DNA from: Cyanoderma ruficeps
Taxonomy: Eukaryota; Chordata; Aves; Passeriformes; Timaliidae
DNA: 64,000 nt
Assembly (NCBI GenBank): GCA_008694505.1
Contig: VZDJ01007755.1
Coordinates: forward strand, 9,314,334 to 9,378,333
Direction: 5' to 3'
Shown: in pieces, positions 38,701-48,163 of the stretch
Numbering within the stretch: position 1 is the first letter of the stretch
How the letters are laid out: each line of letters begins with the position of its first letter
The notes under the pieces: generated by a model
Told to the model about the DNA's origin: nothing
The model's database searches: none
The model's input: only the letters and a program-made list of their open reading frames with translations
Translations under genes and position numbers: made by a program

Positions 38701-41700
38701 TCTGCCTACAGTTAGTTTTTTTCTTTCTTTCTTTTTCTTTTTCTTTCCTTTCTTTCCTTTCTTCCTATATCTCTCTCTTTTTCTCTTTTTCTCTTCCTCT
38801 TTCCTCCTTCTTCTCTTTCTCTCTCTCTTCCTCTCTTTCTTTCACTCTTTTTTAAAATATATCCTAAAATCTTCAGTGATGGAGTTTTCTGCCTGTTGTT
38901 GTTTTTAATTTTATTTTATTTTTCATAGCTTTATTAGATCCTGCAATCCACAGGCATGTTCTTAAAATACAGTGGAACTTAGGGATTTGTTATTCTGTTT
39001 CAATCATAATCTTCTAGCAGCCTTCATTAATTAAACTTTGATTATAGTCCTTACTAGTTCAAGAATTAGGACATCCTAAACTAATGAAGTTGTGGGAAAA
39101 AAAAAAGAGAGAAGCTGAAATCAACATTATCTTTATAGTCCATTATCTTTAGAGTTTCAGGGTTAAGAAAATTATTGCACACTTCTCATGTGCCAGGAAT
39201 AATAGACACATTTTTAAGCCAAATAAGAACCATATGTAACAGTGCTTGACTATAGGAAAAATCATAAATAATCTTGTGAGTCATAAAGCAATCTATCAAT
39301 TTAGCTTGGAAAGCCAGCTGACACAGAGTGTTTTGTAAGGCACAAATAAAATTAACAGCCTATTTTTGATGACAGGGAAGAGAGCTGGAAAACCATATAT
39401 TATCTGAAGAGACATGGAATTTATTTAGTGACAAAAGCCAGTGTTGTCTCCATATATGCTGGATAATTTCAAATTACATACTTTTCCTTGAGCCTAATTA
39501 CTCACTCAGATAAAAAAATATTCCAGTTTGTTGAAAAGATTATTTGTGGCTGAAAAAATCTACTGAAACCTATGCACTGCTGTAAAATATATCTAACCTT
39601 CCAGTATGTTCACTGTTATAGAAAGGAATCTTCTCTGGAGCTCATGGCAGTTTTGCTTCACTATCCAGAGAGAATTAGCTTGATATATTTTACCAGGATA
39701 ATAAACGATCTTTCAAGTTATGAAACAAGTATTTTTTTCCCAGAAATGCTTCCTATCTTCCTCTAAAAGGAAAATTGGCCAACAAAGTCTGCTTCATGTG
39801 GATTGTTTTGTAGCATTGCTTGAAACAAGCTATTCTTATTCAGGGTTCCTACTTGTACTAAAATTAAATTTAAGTTTAGTCTTAACATCGGTTTATGTCA
39901 ATGTTTTCTGTCCAAAACACAGGATGCTTGTCCCCAGCTGTCAGTGACTGTCTTGCTGAACAGGTTACATGATGCAAATATTACATTCTTGATCTCCTTA
40001 CATTCTTGATCTCCTTGAATGCCACCAGTAATACTTTTCCAGGGCCGTCAACGATTTTGGAAGGGGTCTCTGGCAACTTGTTACATCTGAGCCATGTTTT
40101 TATAGAAAAACAGAACCATGGAATGGTTTGGGTTGTAAGGGACCTTAAAGATCATCTAGTTCCAACCCCCAGGCCATGAGCAGGGACACCTTTTTTATCA
40201 AATAATAATGTAAACAGATGGCACTGTGTGCCCAGAGAAGAGAGCAGCACACTATACCTTGGACATGCAGGGATTTGCCTTGCCAAAGATGAAACACATC
40301 CTGCGTCCTGCACATCTGTATGCTTTTTTACTAGGATTATTTTAACAGGAGATCAGGTTACTAGATGTTATTCAGCTGTTATTTTTTTTCCCCTCGACAC
40401 CCACACTGTATATTAAGAATTTTATAAACCATCTATATGCAAATTAAAAGCATTAGTACATGAACGTACTTAATCTTTCCAGGAGTTAGAAACTCATATT
40501 TGCTTAATATGTTGCTTTTATTTAACTTTACAAATAGTACCCTCAGTCCAGGTGCATTATTCCTTCAACATTTTACTACAGACAGCTATTGAACAAACTA
40601 AATTCTGTTGTAATTACCATTCTATTTTTCACCATATAAGAAATTTTACTGCTAATTTTGAATTACTGGAATTTCAAGGCTAAACCAGCCCATCATTTTC
40701 ACCCGTCATTTTTCTGGTTTTGTATCATGAGCATACAGGCAAGGCAACAAAAACTCTTTCTGTTATTTCACTAGCATTATTATACTTGTGTTGCATCGTA
40801 GTTGTTTAAGGTATAGTAAAACACTAAATGCAATTTTAGCCAAGAAAAAAATGAAGTTAATGCTGTGTGTTGTTGTCATTCATTGAAGCTGCAGAGCACT
40901 GACACTGAGAGCTTGTTGTTAACTTCTCCTTGCTTTCAAACAGGGCCAGTCACATTTTCCTCAGAGTGTAGCAAGCACTTTCATCGACTGTATCATAACA
41001 CAAGGGACTGCTCAACACCAACCTGTAAGTAGCAAATTACCTTTTAATGCTAGCTGTGATACTTGTTTGAAAGCAATGCACTTTTCCTATCAAGTGTTTG
41101 ATGTCCTGGTCCTTTTTTAAATGGTTACTCTTTAGCACTACATTACAAAACATACCCAAGGTCTTCTAATATATAAAGATTTTCTGTTAATGCACTCGCT
41201 GTCAGCTGAACATCGTGGAGTTCCTTCAAAATGATGCTGAAAGAAATGAAATTAAAACTACACTGAAAAAATCAGGGCATGCTTATGCAGAGGACAGACA
41301 TGAAACCATATTCTCCTTCCTGCTCTCTTTAGCTTTACTTGTGCAAGATAAAATCTGAACCATTCTTTATCTTTATTAACACTTAATAGTAGGGTTTTAT
41401 TTTTGGGGTTTTGTATATTTCAGCTTGTGATTATAATTTTCTGTTATATGCCCATTGTTGAACAACATAAAATCATTTCATTCACCATTCTGTTACTGAT
41501 ACTTTCAGTTCTCATCAAACAACCTTCCTCTCTGAGGCTGCAGAAGGTTTGCTTTAACACAGCCTGAACATAATTTTATCAGAGACACTGAAAAATAGAA
41601 GTGTTCCTGGATAAAATGGGTAAAAAACAAACAAAAACCCCAAACCAAAATGGAAATTCCTCAAATAGAAGTTACTTCAGCATTCTCTAGTGCAATGGAC

Positions 41701-43312
41701 AAATCAACTAAAGTCAGTGGAAAATAAGCAGTCTTTAATTAGAGAAGGTGAATCTCATTAGGGATGTGTAAGCACAAGCTGTGGACAAAGTTTAGAAGCT
41801 TTTCAGGATTTAATGTGAAAAAACAATGGCACTTTCTGACTGCATCACTTAGAAGCACTGTTTGTGAGCAGCTGAGATACTCTCTCACCATAGCTCAGCA
41901 CCTCAGAGGATTTAGTGTTTGAAAGGGGGTGGAGCAACCCTCATCTCCATTTGCCTTTACACTTACCAGAAGCTGGATTGTAGGAATCCATGGCTGATCC
42001 TCAAAAGATACACATACAGCTTTCTAAGTAGACACAAGATTAGGCAAGGCATGTTTCTATGACATGGTGTACAACAAAAATACCATGTTGCATGTTGTAT
42101 GCCTTGATACAGGGATCCAGAGCGTGTGAATATTATTTGGATTCTTATGTGTTGCCTGAGTGTTTCACTTTATTTCTAAAGAAACACAGTAATATTATGT
42201 TTCTTCTAATTAAATAGCTTTTCTTAAAGTTAAAGACAAGACTGTGATTTTGAATGGTGTGAAGAACTTATTTTTTAATTCAACTATCAAAGCAAAATGT
42301 AAAATAAAAAGGGTGATTTAAACCACAGCAGAGGTTTTGTTCCCCCTTGCATCAAGCAAACCCAAAGCAGACAATGAGTTACATTCACCTGAAATGTTCT
42401 GTTCTGCAAAGGAGAGCTAAATTTTCAGATTTGTCTCCACCTTACCCATCATTCAGGCTGATCATAGCCAAGATCTTTCCCTGTGTCTTTAGAGGGGTTT
42501 GATACTGTCTATCAGGGACACTTTAGTCATGATGGAATGCCTGAGGATGAGTTATTTCCTCTGCTTCTGATACGTGCAAATACAAATATACACTGTGCAA
42601 ATATTTTCTGAGGAACTGAAACCCAGATAACAATCACTTTCTTGCTGTTTGGCACAATTTACATTAAATTGTATTAAAATACTTATCAAGCAAGAGAAGA
42701 AATTAGCACCTATGTATTTCTTGTTAGCAAATATCAGAAAGGATGGCAGTGACAGGGTCCACTTGAACCAAGTGGTCATTTGAACCAAGGACACACGACA
42801 GAGGGATTGGAAGTGGGAGGTTAATATCTTTAGTCTGAGCATTAGGAGATGTAGTTAAATGTGAAAAATATGGAATTAAATCAATATTAATACTAAATGG
42901 AACAATAAAATGTTTGAAACAGCCTGACGTCTGACTATGTTATAGTCTGATAGTTAGAACAGGCTCCCAGTTAATGAGTTATATTTCTGGTCTTCCACAT
43001 CTCAGTAGGAAGCTACCTGGTAGAAATTTAATTCCTGCCATCACTTGTACTTTTCCTCTAGAGCACTGATTATGCAATCTAATATTGCATCTTGCACACA
43101 TAATTTCATGAATTGCCATCAGATAACAGTTCCTCTGTGAGTGTGTCTGAAATTCAAGTACAAACTTTACATTTAATTTTAGGCAGTTTTTTTGAGGGTA
43201 TCTGGCAACTGAGATTCATTATTTCTGTGGGTAATTTTGTTTTATAGATTACAAAAGGTGTGCAAGATTGCTAACGAGATTAGCAATGAGCCCTTTGTGT
43301 ACACAGTCCTAG
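11394..43312 (+). CDS. ALKAL1: ALKAL1 (FAM150A), ALK and LTK ligand 1, spliced CDS
   Basis: This is the whole coding span; join 11394-11700, 37134-37187, 40944-41024 and 43248-43312, 507 nt for 168 residues plus TAG. The product is a secreted cytokine that binds and activates the receptor tyrosine kinases LTK and ALK, with known roles in neural-crest and nervous-system development. Residues 1-29 look like a signal peptide with a Leu-rich core at 10-21. Residues 30-102 are a variable Pro/Ala/Arg-rich region with a leucine-rich helix-like segment at 41-50. Residues 103-168 are the conserved ALKAL domain, with motifs [31 protein letters not shown] and [13 protein letters not shown]. Its four cysteines, at 129, 143, 152 and 165, match the two-disulfide fold of the family. 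The wording of these motifs fits ALKAL1 rather than ALKAL2. Mammalian ALKAL1 is, from memory, about 129 residues; the extra length is N-terminal. All coding introns are phase 1. Confidence 0.95.
11646..11660 (+). repeat. ALKAL1: (GCC)5 triplet run coding alanine tract
   Basis: Five GCC codons follow one GCT to encode Ala84-Ala89, followed directly by four Pro codons. Trinucleotide runs of this kind can vary in length within a species. Confidence 0.9.
13283..13313. repeat. Perfect 13-bp inverted repeat (hairpin)
   Basis: TATAAACCTGAGA at 13283-13295 pairs perfectly with TCTCAGGTTTATA at 13301-13313 across a 5-base loop (attag). Pairing stops sharply at both ends. It could form a short RNA or DNA stem-loop, but no function is recognised. 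Confidence 0.9.
19982..20006. repeat. 9-bp inverted repeat
   Basis: ATTACTCTA and TAGAGTAAT are perfect inverted arms around a 7-base spacer that contains ATCATGA. It lies in AT-rich intronic sequence without recognisable repeats. Confidence 0.8.
27111..27168. repeat. Degenerate short tandem duplication
   Basis: The segment 'atttagaatacaaatgagcaca' recurs as 'atttagaatagaaatgagcaca' about 35 bases later, with a partial copy of the first half between them. It looks like local slippage in AT-rich DNA. Confidence 0.75.
32090..32112. repeat. (AAAAC)n simple repeat
   Basis: A short A/C microsatellite made of AAAAC-like units lies about 135 bases before the LTR copy. Confidence 0.8.
32248..33200 (-). 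mobile_element. Old avian retroviral LTR copy, reverse orientation
   Basis: This stretch matches a family of long, GC-rich LTRs that I recall from songbird and other avian genomes. On the minus strand its terminal ACTACA end is at 32248, with a GCAGGATAATGAG-type segment at about 32436. Internal repeated 'ctccagt...tgggctgcag' modules span 32690-32960, and a CCAAT motif (minus) lies at 33141-33145. Nearly all CpGs expected in the family appear here as TG or CA, which indicates a long-methylated, old insertion. No gag, pol or env is visible, so it behaves as a solo or truncated LTR. The U3 start beyond 33200 cannot be aligned by eye, and no target duplication was recognised. ORFs of up to 154 codons inside it are chance frames. 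Confidence 0.7.
34363..34384. repeat. Perfect 9-bp inverted repeat
   Basis: CATATATCC and GGATATATG pair perfectly around a CATA loop. It is a short AT-rich palindrome in intron 2 with no recognised role. Confidence 0.85.
34433..34456 (+). repeat. (GAA)8 microsatellite
   Basis: Eight uninterrupted GAA units sit in purine-only flanks (GAGA on both sides). The purine/pyrimidine asymmetry is of the triplex-prone type. Confidence 0.95.
34950..35340. promoter_or_regulatory. Intronic CpG-enriched patch upstream of exon 3
   Basis: About twenty CpGs fall within 390 bases of otherwise CpG-poor intron. The clusters include 'ctacgccgctgg', 'ctcgccgatt', 'gaagcggagccg' and 'gcacgcaggcgg'. The patch lies roughly 1.8 kb upstream of the exon that begins the conserved ALKAL domain. 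Possible roles are an alternative promoter, a noncoding-RNA promoter or an enhancer; these are inference. No repeat family was recognised. Confidence 0.4.
35549..35613. repeat. 21-bp minisatellite, about three copies
   Basis: The unit 'attttatggggcaaatagaga' is repeated with a 21-base period, with repeat starts at about 35550, 35571 and 35592; the last copy diverges after 'ggggcaaa'. The period is a multiple of three, so it keeps both overlapping chance ORFs open and makes them look repetitive. Confidence 0.9.
37134..37187 (+). CDS. ALKAL1: ALKAL1 exon 3: start of the conserved domain
   Basis: This 54-nt exon has a textbook acceptor (long pyrimidine tract, CTCAG) and the donor ACAG|GTAAGA. 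Its first two bases complete Glu103, and it encodes residues 104-120 in the motif [17 protein letters not shown] plus the first base of Gly121. It is the signature opening of the ALKAL domain. Both flanking introns are phase 1, so the exon is symmetric. Confidence 0.95.
38715..38853 (+). repeat. Pyrimidine tract, TTTC/CTCT-rich
   Basis: About 140 bases are almost entirely C and T, with TTTC-like units first and CTCT-like units later, and a few interruptions such as 'ctatatc'. Such homopurine/homopyrimidine tracts can form triplex DNA. A Phe/Ser/Leu-rich frame through it is an artefact. Confidence 0.9.
39982..40015. repeat. Exact 17-bp tandem duplication
   Basis: The unit 'tacattcttgatctcct' occurs twice back to back with no mismatch, which suggests a recent local duplication. 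Confidence 0.95.
40105..40194 (-). mobile_element. CR1 LINE fragment, reverse orientation
   Basis: The sequence 'ggaatggtttgggttgtaag', followed by 'ggaccttaaagatcatctag' and 'ttccaacccccaggccatga', is the unmistakable avian CR1 3' region read on the complementary strand. It ends after 'gcagggacacctttt'. Only about 90 bases remain, and divergence from the family is modest compared with the other CR1 remnants here. Confidence 0.9.
40944..41024 (+). CDS. ALKAL1: ALKAL1 exon 4: central ALKAL domain, first two cysteines
   Basis: This 81-nt exon lies between acceptor AAACAG and donor ACCT|GTAAGT. It completes Gly121 and encodes residues 122-147, including [20 protein letters not shown] and DCSTPT, then the first base of Tyr148. 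Cys129 and Cys143 are the first two of the four family cysteines. The exon is symmetric (phase 1 on both sides). Residue 147, just before the junction, is Thr; I recall Ala at this position in mammalian paralogues, which needs an alignment to confirm. Confidence 0.95.
41025..43247 (+). other. ALKAL1: ALKAL1 intron 4
   Basis: The 2.2-kb intron runs from a GTAAGT donor to the acceptor TTTTGTTTTATAG. It is AT-rich, with an A/C-rich simple stretch near 41.63 kb and a small palindrome (CCACTTG-aac-CAAGTGG) at 42759-42775. No exon or mobile element was recognised. Confidence 0.9.
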
Positions 43313-43324
43313 GATGTTTGCTAT
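43248..43324 (+). CDS. ALKAL1: ALKAL1 exon 5: C-terminal end and stop codon
   Basis: The exon completes Tyr148 and encodes [20 protein letters not shown], with Cys152 and Cys165, ending at TAG 43310-43312. The donor GCTAT|GTAAGTAT at 43325 lies only 12 bases past the stop, close enough to the next junction that nonsense-mediated decay would not be expected. The coding part is certain; use of the 43325 donor is inferred from its near-perfect consensus and from the acceptor at 46194. Confidence 0.93.
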
Positions 43325-44523
43325 GTAAGTATCATTTTCCCCACTCGTTTTCTTATTTGTTGAATGGTCTAGGGGTTTACTTCACACTTGTACCTTGCTA
43401 TCAGGTGTGCATACAAAAATGTGGTATTATCAGAGTGTATCAACATGCAGCTTTGGCATTGCAGAACTGACATGCTCCTCCTGGAAATACATAGAAGCAC
43501 AAATACCCCTGACAAGCCCCACTGTAATTCCCTACAAGTCACTTATGGCACTGCAGTCCATAATTATGCACTGGGTGGCCTCTTACTATTCAAAATTTCA
43601 AGAAGTAGTCTGCTTGGTGAAATAAAAATGCCCAAGGACATCATCAGCACGTTAATTTCAGGCTATTATGCAGAGGACTTTGTTGTTAATCCATGGAAGA
43701 AACAGAATGACTTGGTTTCAGGTCTACCAATGCAATCTTCATAGATAACCTGTCACATCATTCATTTCTGGGACCCCTTTTCATTCCCATATTGTCTCCT
43801 AAGAATTTCTGAAAAGTTAATGACCACTTCATGGTGATGGAAGGAAAATGAACATGGAAAGCTAAAGGTTTCACCAAATACTCTGAGGAAGAAACCAGTC
43901 CATTCTTGTTTATGAATTGCATGTGAAATGTGTTAATTAAACAGCATTGTCACTGATAACAGTAACATCTCCTAGTGAGCTCTTGTTTGAATACTAATAA
44001 GGTAGTTATACTTTCAAAGGTTAATTTGAAAATACACACTCTGGTTGTTATTATGAACTACTAAAATATATAAAATCATTGAGTTTTATTTATTTAAATT
44101 TCTTGAAAGATGGTTTCCTTTCACCACCTCTTTTTGAAAAAAACTGCAAGCTTGGAGCTTGAAGGAGTTGTGTATGTCACTTCTTCCTGCATCAAGACTT
44201 CAATTCATACTAATCAAGAATAAGAAAAGAAGAGTAGGATATGAGTCAGTGTTAGCTGATTTGATTTCCAAGTGGAGGTGGGATTCATTTTGGTGGCTGT
44301 GCTTTAAAGAATATGGCGATATTTCAATCCTGAGAAGAAATGACATAATTTCTTTCTCTTTCTCTCTTCTTAACTATTTGCGGTCTCTTTGGCCATTTGG
44401 TTTCCAGGTGTTGCAGATGGTTTTGAATATAGCAAGGACAATGAACCAGACTAGGCATCTCATTACTCTGCCTGTATCTCCTTTTCATGACTCAAGGCAG
44501 GAATCCTTTTCTGAATCCTCTAT

Positions 44524-44582
44524 TAAAAAAAAAAAAAAACAANNNNAAAAAAAAAAAAACAAACCAAAAAAAAAACAAAAAC
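44524..44582. repeat. A-rich tract with 4-N assembly gap
   Basis: Two poly(A) runs flank NNNN at 44543-44546 and are followed by A/C-rich sequence. The gap is probably a sequencing or assembly stop in a homopolymer. It could be the tail of a retroposed sequence, but no body was recognised upstream. Confidence 0.85.
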
Positions 44583-45699
44583 GGGGAGTACTTAAATTTC
44601 TGTTTGTTTTTCAGTGTTCTCTTTTAAATCCCAGCTTTCTCAAACATCCCACCGCTCTCTTACTTTCAACAGTTTTACCTTTTTAGTCTCTGTTTTTCCT
44701 TTATCTGTATCCAGTTACACCTCTGGATTCATGTATCAGGGCTTTCAGAGATTTCTGGTGTTCTAAATTTTTTTTCTTTTTCTTTAAAGAGAATGAGTCA
44801 AAGATCTGCCTACACATCCACAGTACAGAAGCATCTATCTCATCCTATTTCCATCTTTAAAACATAAAAGGATCAAAAGTTGCTATGATTTGCAAAGCCA
44901 GGTGTTTTAATTTGCCTGCCAAAAATACACTCAAAGACATGAAAAATAGGGAAGGAATGTTTTAAATGGCAAGCATTGCTAGCAGCTCATGTGCACTGCA
45001 TTCACTTGAAGTTGTATCTAGGCCGGCTTTCTCTCTACTTTGTTAAAAATATTGAAAACATTATAAGAAAAAATAGAGCCATGAGATGAGTGTTTCCCAG
45101 CTGTCTCTGTGCTCCCTCACACCATTCCTCCACTAACTACACTGGATAGTTTCCATTGTAAGGAAGACATCCTCAGATCTTCCTGTTTACTCATATCCAC
45201 TGATTCTTGGAATGGAAACATTTTCTTGAGAAGGGTGAAGATTGGCAGGAATTGCTCTCTCTTCCCTGTTAACAGGGGGTGCAACAAAGGAGTTATGTTC
45301 ATCCCTCAATGACATTGCAATTCTAACATGATTCTCTGATGGCTTCTCCTTCATCATTTGTCACAAGGGATTTGTTTTCCTCACCACCCTCACACTAGTG
45401 TGGAGAGGACATGGCCATAGATCCTGCTGCCTGTAAGAAAATACACTTTCACTTTAACATCAAGGCAGAGTCTTGGAGATTCTTGGTTGCCTTGAAGAAG
45501 GAGGCTCTCTCCCTTGAAGAACTGACAGCTATTTTTAAGCCTTTTCCTGCCAGTACTAAAATAGGCTGCCTTTTCCTCATTAAAAAAAAAAAAAGCTGAG
45601 GTGCTATTATGCAAATATTTTCCTTCCTCTTCTGTACATATCCGGGTAGTCAAAGAAGATGTGGTCTTTTCCTCTTCGAAATGAACTTTTTCTTGGGGA

Positions 45700-46020
45700 A
45701 AGCCAATCATCCCCCCGCGGGGTCTGGTGGAGCAAACCGCGGAGGGATGTTTCAGCACCATGGAGAGGCGCCACGTCCCGGGCAGCGCGGGAGCGGCTCC
45801 GGGGCCGGGATTCCGGGCACATGCTGCCATCACAGCCCTTAGAGGTTTGGGCGGCTTTGTTTTCATTTCCCGAGCCAGATCTCTGCAAATAGGAGTAAAG
45901 CGTTTGATGAAACCTGGAACGTGGGACTGCATGTGACTCTGTGCGTGGGGAGCTTCCCTGCAAGGTGCAGCGGCGCAGACCGCCGTGTGTTAAACCCCTT
46001 GGCATTGGCGCTGAGGATTT
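45700..46020. promoter_or_regulatory. Isolated GC/CpG-rich patch before the last exon
   Basis: About 25 or more CpGs occur in roughly 320 bases, in sharp contrast to the AT-rich flanks. A CCAAT box lies at the left edge (45703-45707) and an octamer ATGCAAAT at 45609-45616. The patch ends about 170 bases before the acceptor of the last ALKAL1 exon. Retained CpGs suggest an unmethylated regulatory region such as an alternative or antisense promoter; this is inference. ORFs here, including a 180-codon minus-strand frame, probably reflect base composition. Confidence 0.4.
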
Positions 46021-46193
46021 GCCACGGCAAAACTCAGTGTTCACAGGAGGACAACACTCACTGGCATTTGAAGTTAATCTTATGGCTTATGCAATCTGCA
46101 GGAAACTGTAGTTTATGAACAGAATTTTACTAAAGCAGTCTGCTTCTCTGGTTTGAAACTAGTTGTAACACGGCATGTCCTTTTCTCTTGCAG

Positions 46194-46865
46194 ACTTTCT
46201 ACCAAGGAGAGAATTCTGATTTGCCAAGAAAGTGCCTTGAAATCTTCAAAAATGGAGAAGACATCTTTTATCTTTTTGATTTAAAATGTTTTGTTACTAG
46301 ATGCATTTTATTTTCATATATTTGTCCGACATTCCATATTTGTGTGAAACATTATTTTATTTTGTAAATTTGTTGCCTATAGTTCAGACAAGCCAATTAT
46401 TTAAATACATTGTATATGAAGAATACTAATGATATACTGATTAAATGTTATAACTGTATGCAGGGAGTTGGTAAAATTTTGCTGTTTCTCTTGTTCCGTT
46501 GTATTTACATCGTTCTGCTCAGGCTCTTACTCTCATTATTTGCACTAACTTGAAATGCAGAAGTCTGTGTAACTGAAATCTGAATAAGCTGTAAGTGGGG
46601 AAGTTTTACTTGCCGTGGAAGATATTTTATATTATGAAGGTTTGTTAATATATACATATATATTATTGTGCATCAGAAAAAAAAAATTGCTCAGAAATGC
46701 ACCTTGCTTTCAGGAACATTTGTATGACTATTCTGGATTTTCATCAGTTACATTTGTACCGGCACTTGTGGAAAGAGTTGCAAATAATGTAAATATAAAG
46801 ACTGGAAAACTGCAATGCAGTTTTGGTGGAATAAAGAATATAAAAATAAATTATTTTACAGGAGG
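46194..46865 (+). other. ALKAL1: ALKAL1 last exon, 3' UTR and poly(A) site
   Basis: The exon begins after the strong acceptor TTTTCTCTTGCAG. It is AU-rich, with scattered TATTTA and TTTTATTT motifs that may affect message stability. Two polyadenylation signals, AATAAA at 46830-46835 and 46845-46850, set the end at about 46855-46870. It has no coding role in the model, because the stop lies in the previous exon. Confidence 0.65.
46830..46850 (+). terminator. ALKAL1: Tandem AATAAA polyadenylation signals
   Basis: Two canonical AATAAA hexamers 15 bases apart lie near the end of the inferred 3' UTR exon. Confidence 0.65.
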
Positions 46866-46899
46866 GGTTATTTAAGTATATTACGAGGTCACTTATACA

Positions 46900-46929
46900 C
46901 ATATTGATACACATCATATTGATACACAT
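46900..46929. repeat. Exact 15-bp tandem duplication
   Basis: 'catattgatacacat' occurs twice in tandem without mismatch, just downstream of the ALKAL1 poly(A) site. Confidence 0.95.
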
Positions 46930-48140
46930 ATATTTAATCTACTGATGAATTTGAAATAATCTTCCATGGAGAACTTCAGACTTGTGGGTTTAGTATTTTA
47001 CAGCACTTCATTTTCATGAGGTAAATTTTATTCAGCCATTTTTTCTTCAGCTGAATAAGGTGCAAACAAAAGTGCATCATGAACCTGGTGTGAACAGCAG
47101 AAAACCTCTGCAAGTATGCAAAAAGGATAATAAAAAAGTCTAACAGAAGAAAAAAATGCTTTAAAGTGTAATACCATAAATCCAAGGGGTATTGCTTCTA
47201 TGCCCAGCACTTTTCCCTCTACAGAATAGCAGGAAAACTCTGCCCTGGGGTTCCCCAAAAAATAGCAAAGAGCTGCCTTGTTATCCAAAGGGGTTTTCTT
47301 TTTTTTTTTTTTTTGATATGTTCAGTATATCACTGCACCAAAACTGTGCAGTGTCCTCTGATGCTCTAAGCAGTCCAACCCACAACTTTAGAAGTACTTG
47401 CTCCGTCTATAGTCCCAGCTAGAAGGTTGTCCTGTGCTCTTTGTGTTTGTGATTAACTGGATGGGTTCTCAAACTTTCTGCAGTCATGTTCTTTTGGTAA
47501 GAGCAAAGTTTTCAAGTCTCCTTCTAATCCACGTTGAAAGCAATACTCATACTGAAAATCCCAGTGGTTTGAATGGTGAGAAGGATATTTTTGTATCTCT
47601 GTGAGTAACATACTTCATAGAAGGATTATTGGCTAGAACACTTCAGCAGAGGAGAAAAGATGAGGCTCAGAACAGGCAATCAGACCCCAAGGAAAGCATT
47701 TTTCTTTGTCCTGCTTTGATATTTCCACTCTGGTTTGCTAGCTTCTTGGTCTAAAAAACTAGTTCCTCCTTTCTTTCCTCAAGGGACTGAAAAGAATGCA
47801 AGTATTTGTGGGATTTTTTTTCTGAAAATTACTTTTTTGATACCTATATTCCTGTGAGAAGACCTAATTTGGGTTATTTAATAAAACTTTTGAGCTCAAA
47901 TGTAATGTGCTTCAAATCTAAAGAGCTTCACCTTTGAAAAAAATAAATCTTTCTAGTGAGTAGAAAAGGGATCAAGACCCTATCCTAGAGAAGATCCACA
48001 GATGTTACAAATATGCAAAGCAGAGATTAGTATGACAAATTAAAATATTTATGAGGGGAAAGAAATATCATCAAATGATTAAAAGGATAAAATCCTGTAG
48101 TTCTTCCTTCCCAGAAGTCATATGGCTGAGTTGGTGTGCT

Positions 48141-48163
48141 TTTTTTTTTTTTTTTTTTAATTN
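48141..48163. repeat. Poly(T) run with an uncalled base
   Basis: About 18 T are followed by AATT and a single N at 48163, which is a homopolymer sequencing ambiguity. Confidence 0.9.

Larger units (their letters stand above)
37188..40943 (+). other. ALKAL1: ALKAL1 intron 3
   Basis: This AT-rich intron runs from a GTAAGA donor to the acceptor CTTTCAAACAG. It contains a long pyrimidine tract near 38.7 kb, a 17-bp tandem duplication near 40.0 kb, and a short reverse CR1 copy near 40.1 kb. No other exon was recognised. Confidence 0.9.
43325..46193 (+). other. ALKAL1: ALKAL1 intron 5 (within the 3' UTR)
   Basis: This intron is inferred from a consensus GTAAGTAT donor and a TTTTCTCTTGCAG acceptor. 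It contains an A-rich tract with a four-base assembly gap at 44.5 kb and a GC-rich patch at 45.7-46.0 kb. A 175-codon frame at 44159-44686 reaches that length only by running through the poly(A) and the gap, and it is not recognised as a gene. Transcripts that end within this region instead of splicing are also possible. Confidence 0.6.

Noticed and set aside
38645..38908. Phe/Ser/Leu-rich small protein with apparent membrane character
   Set aside because: It is the translation of the pyrimidine microsatellite tract.
42759..42775. CCACTTG-aac-CAAGTGG palindrome as an NKX-type site
   Set aside because: The arms are only 7 bp and the motif is common by chance. There is no supporting context beyond being intronic.
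45390..45932. 180-codon minus-strand frame
   Set aside because: It crosses from AT-rich intron into the CpG patch without change of frame signature, has no recognised domain, and includes a poly-Phe run from a poly(A) tract.
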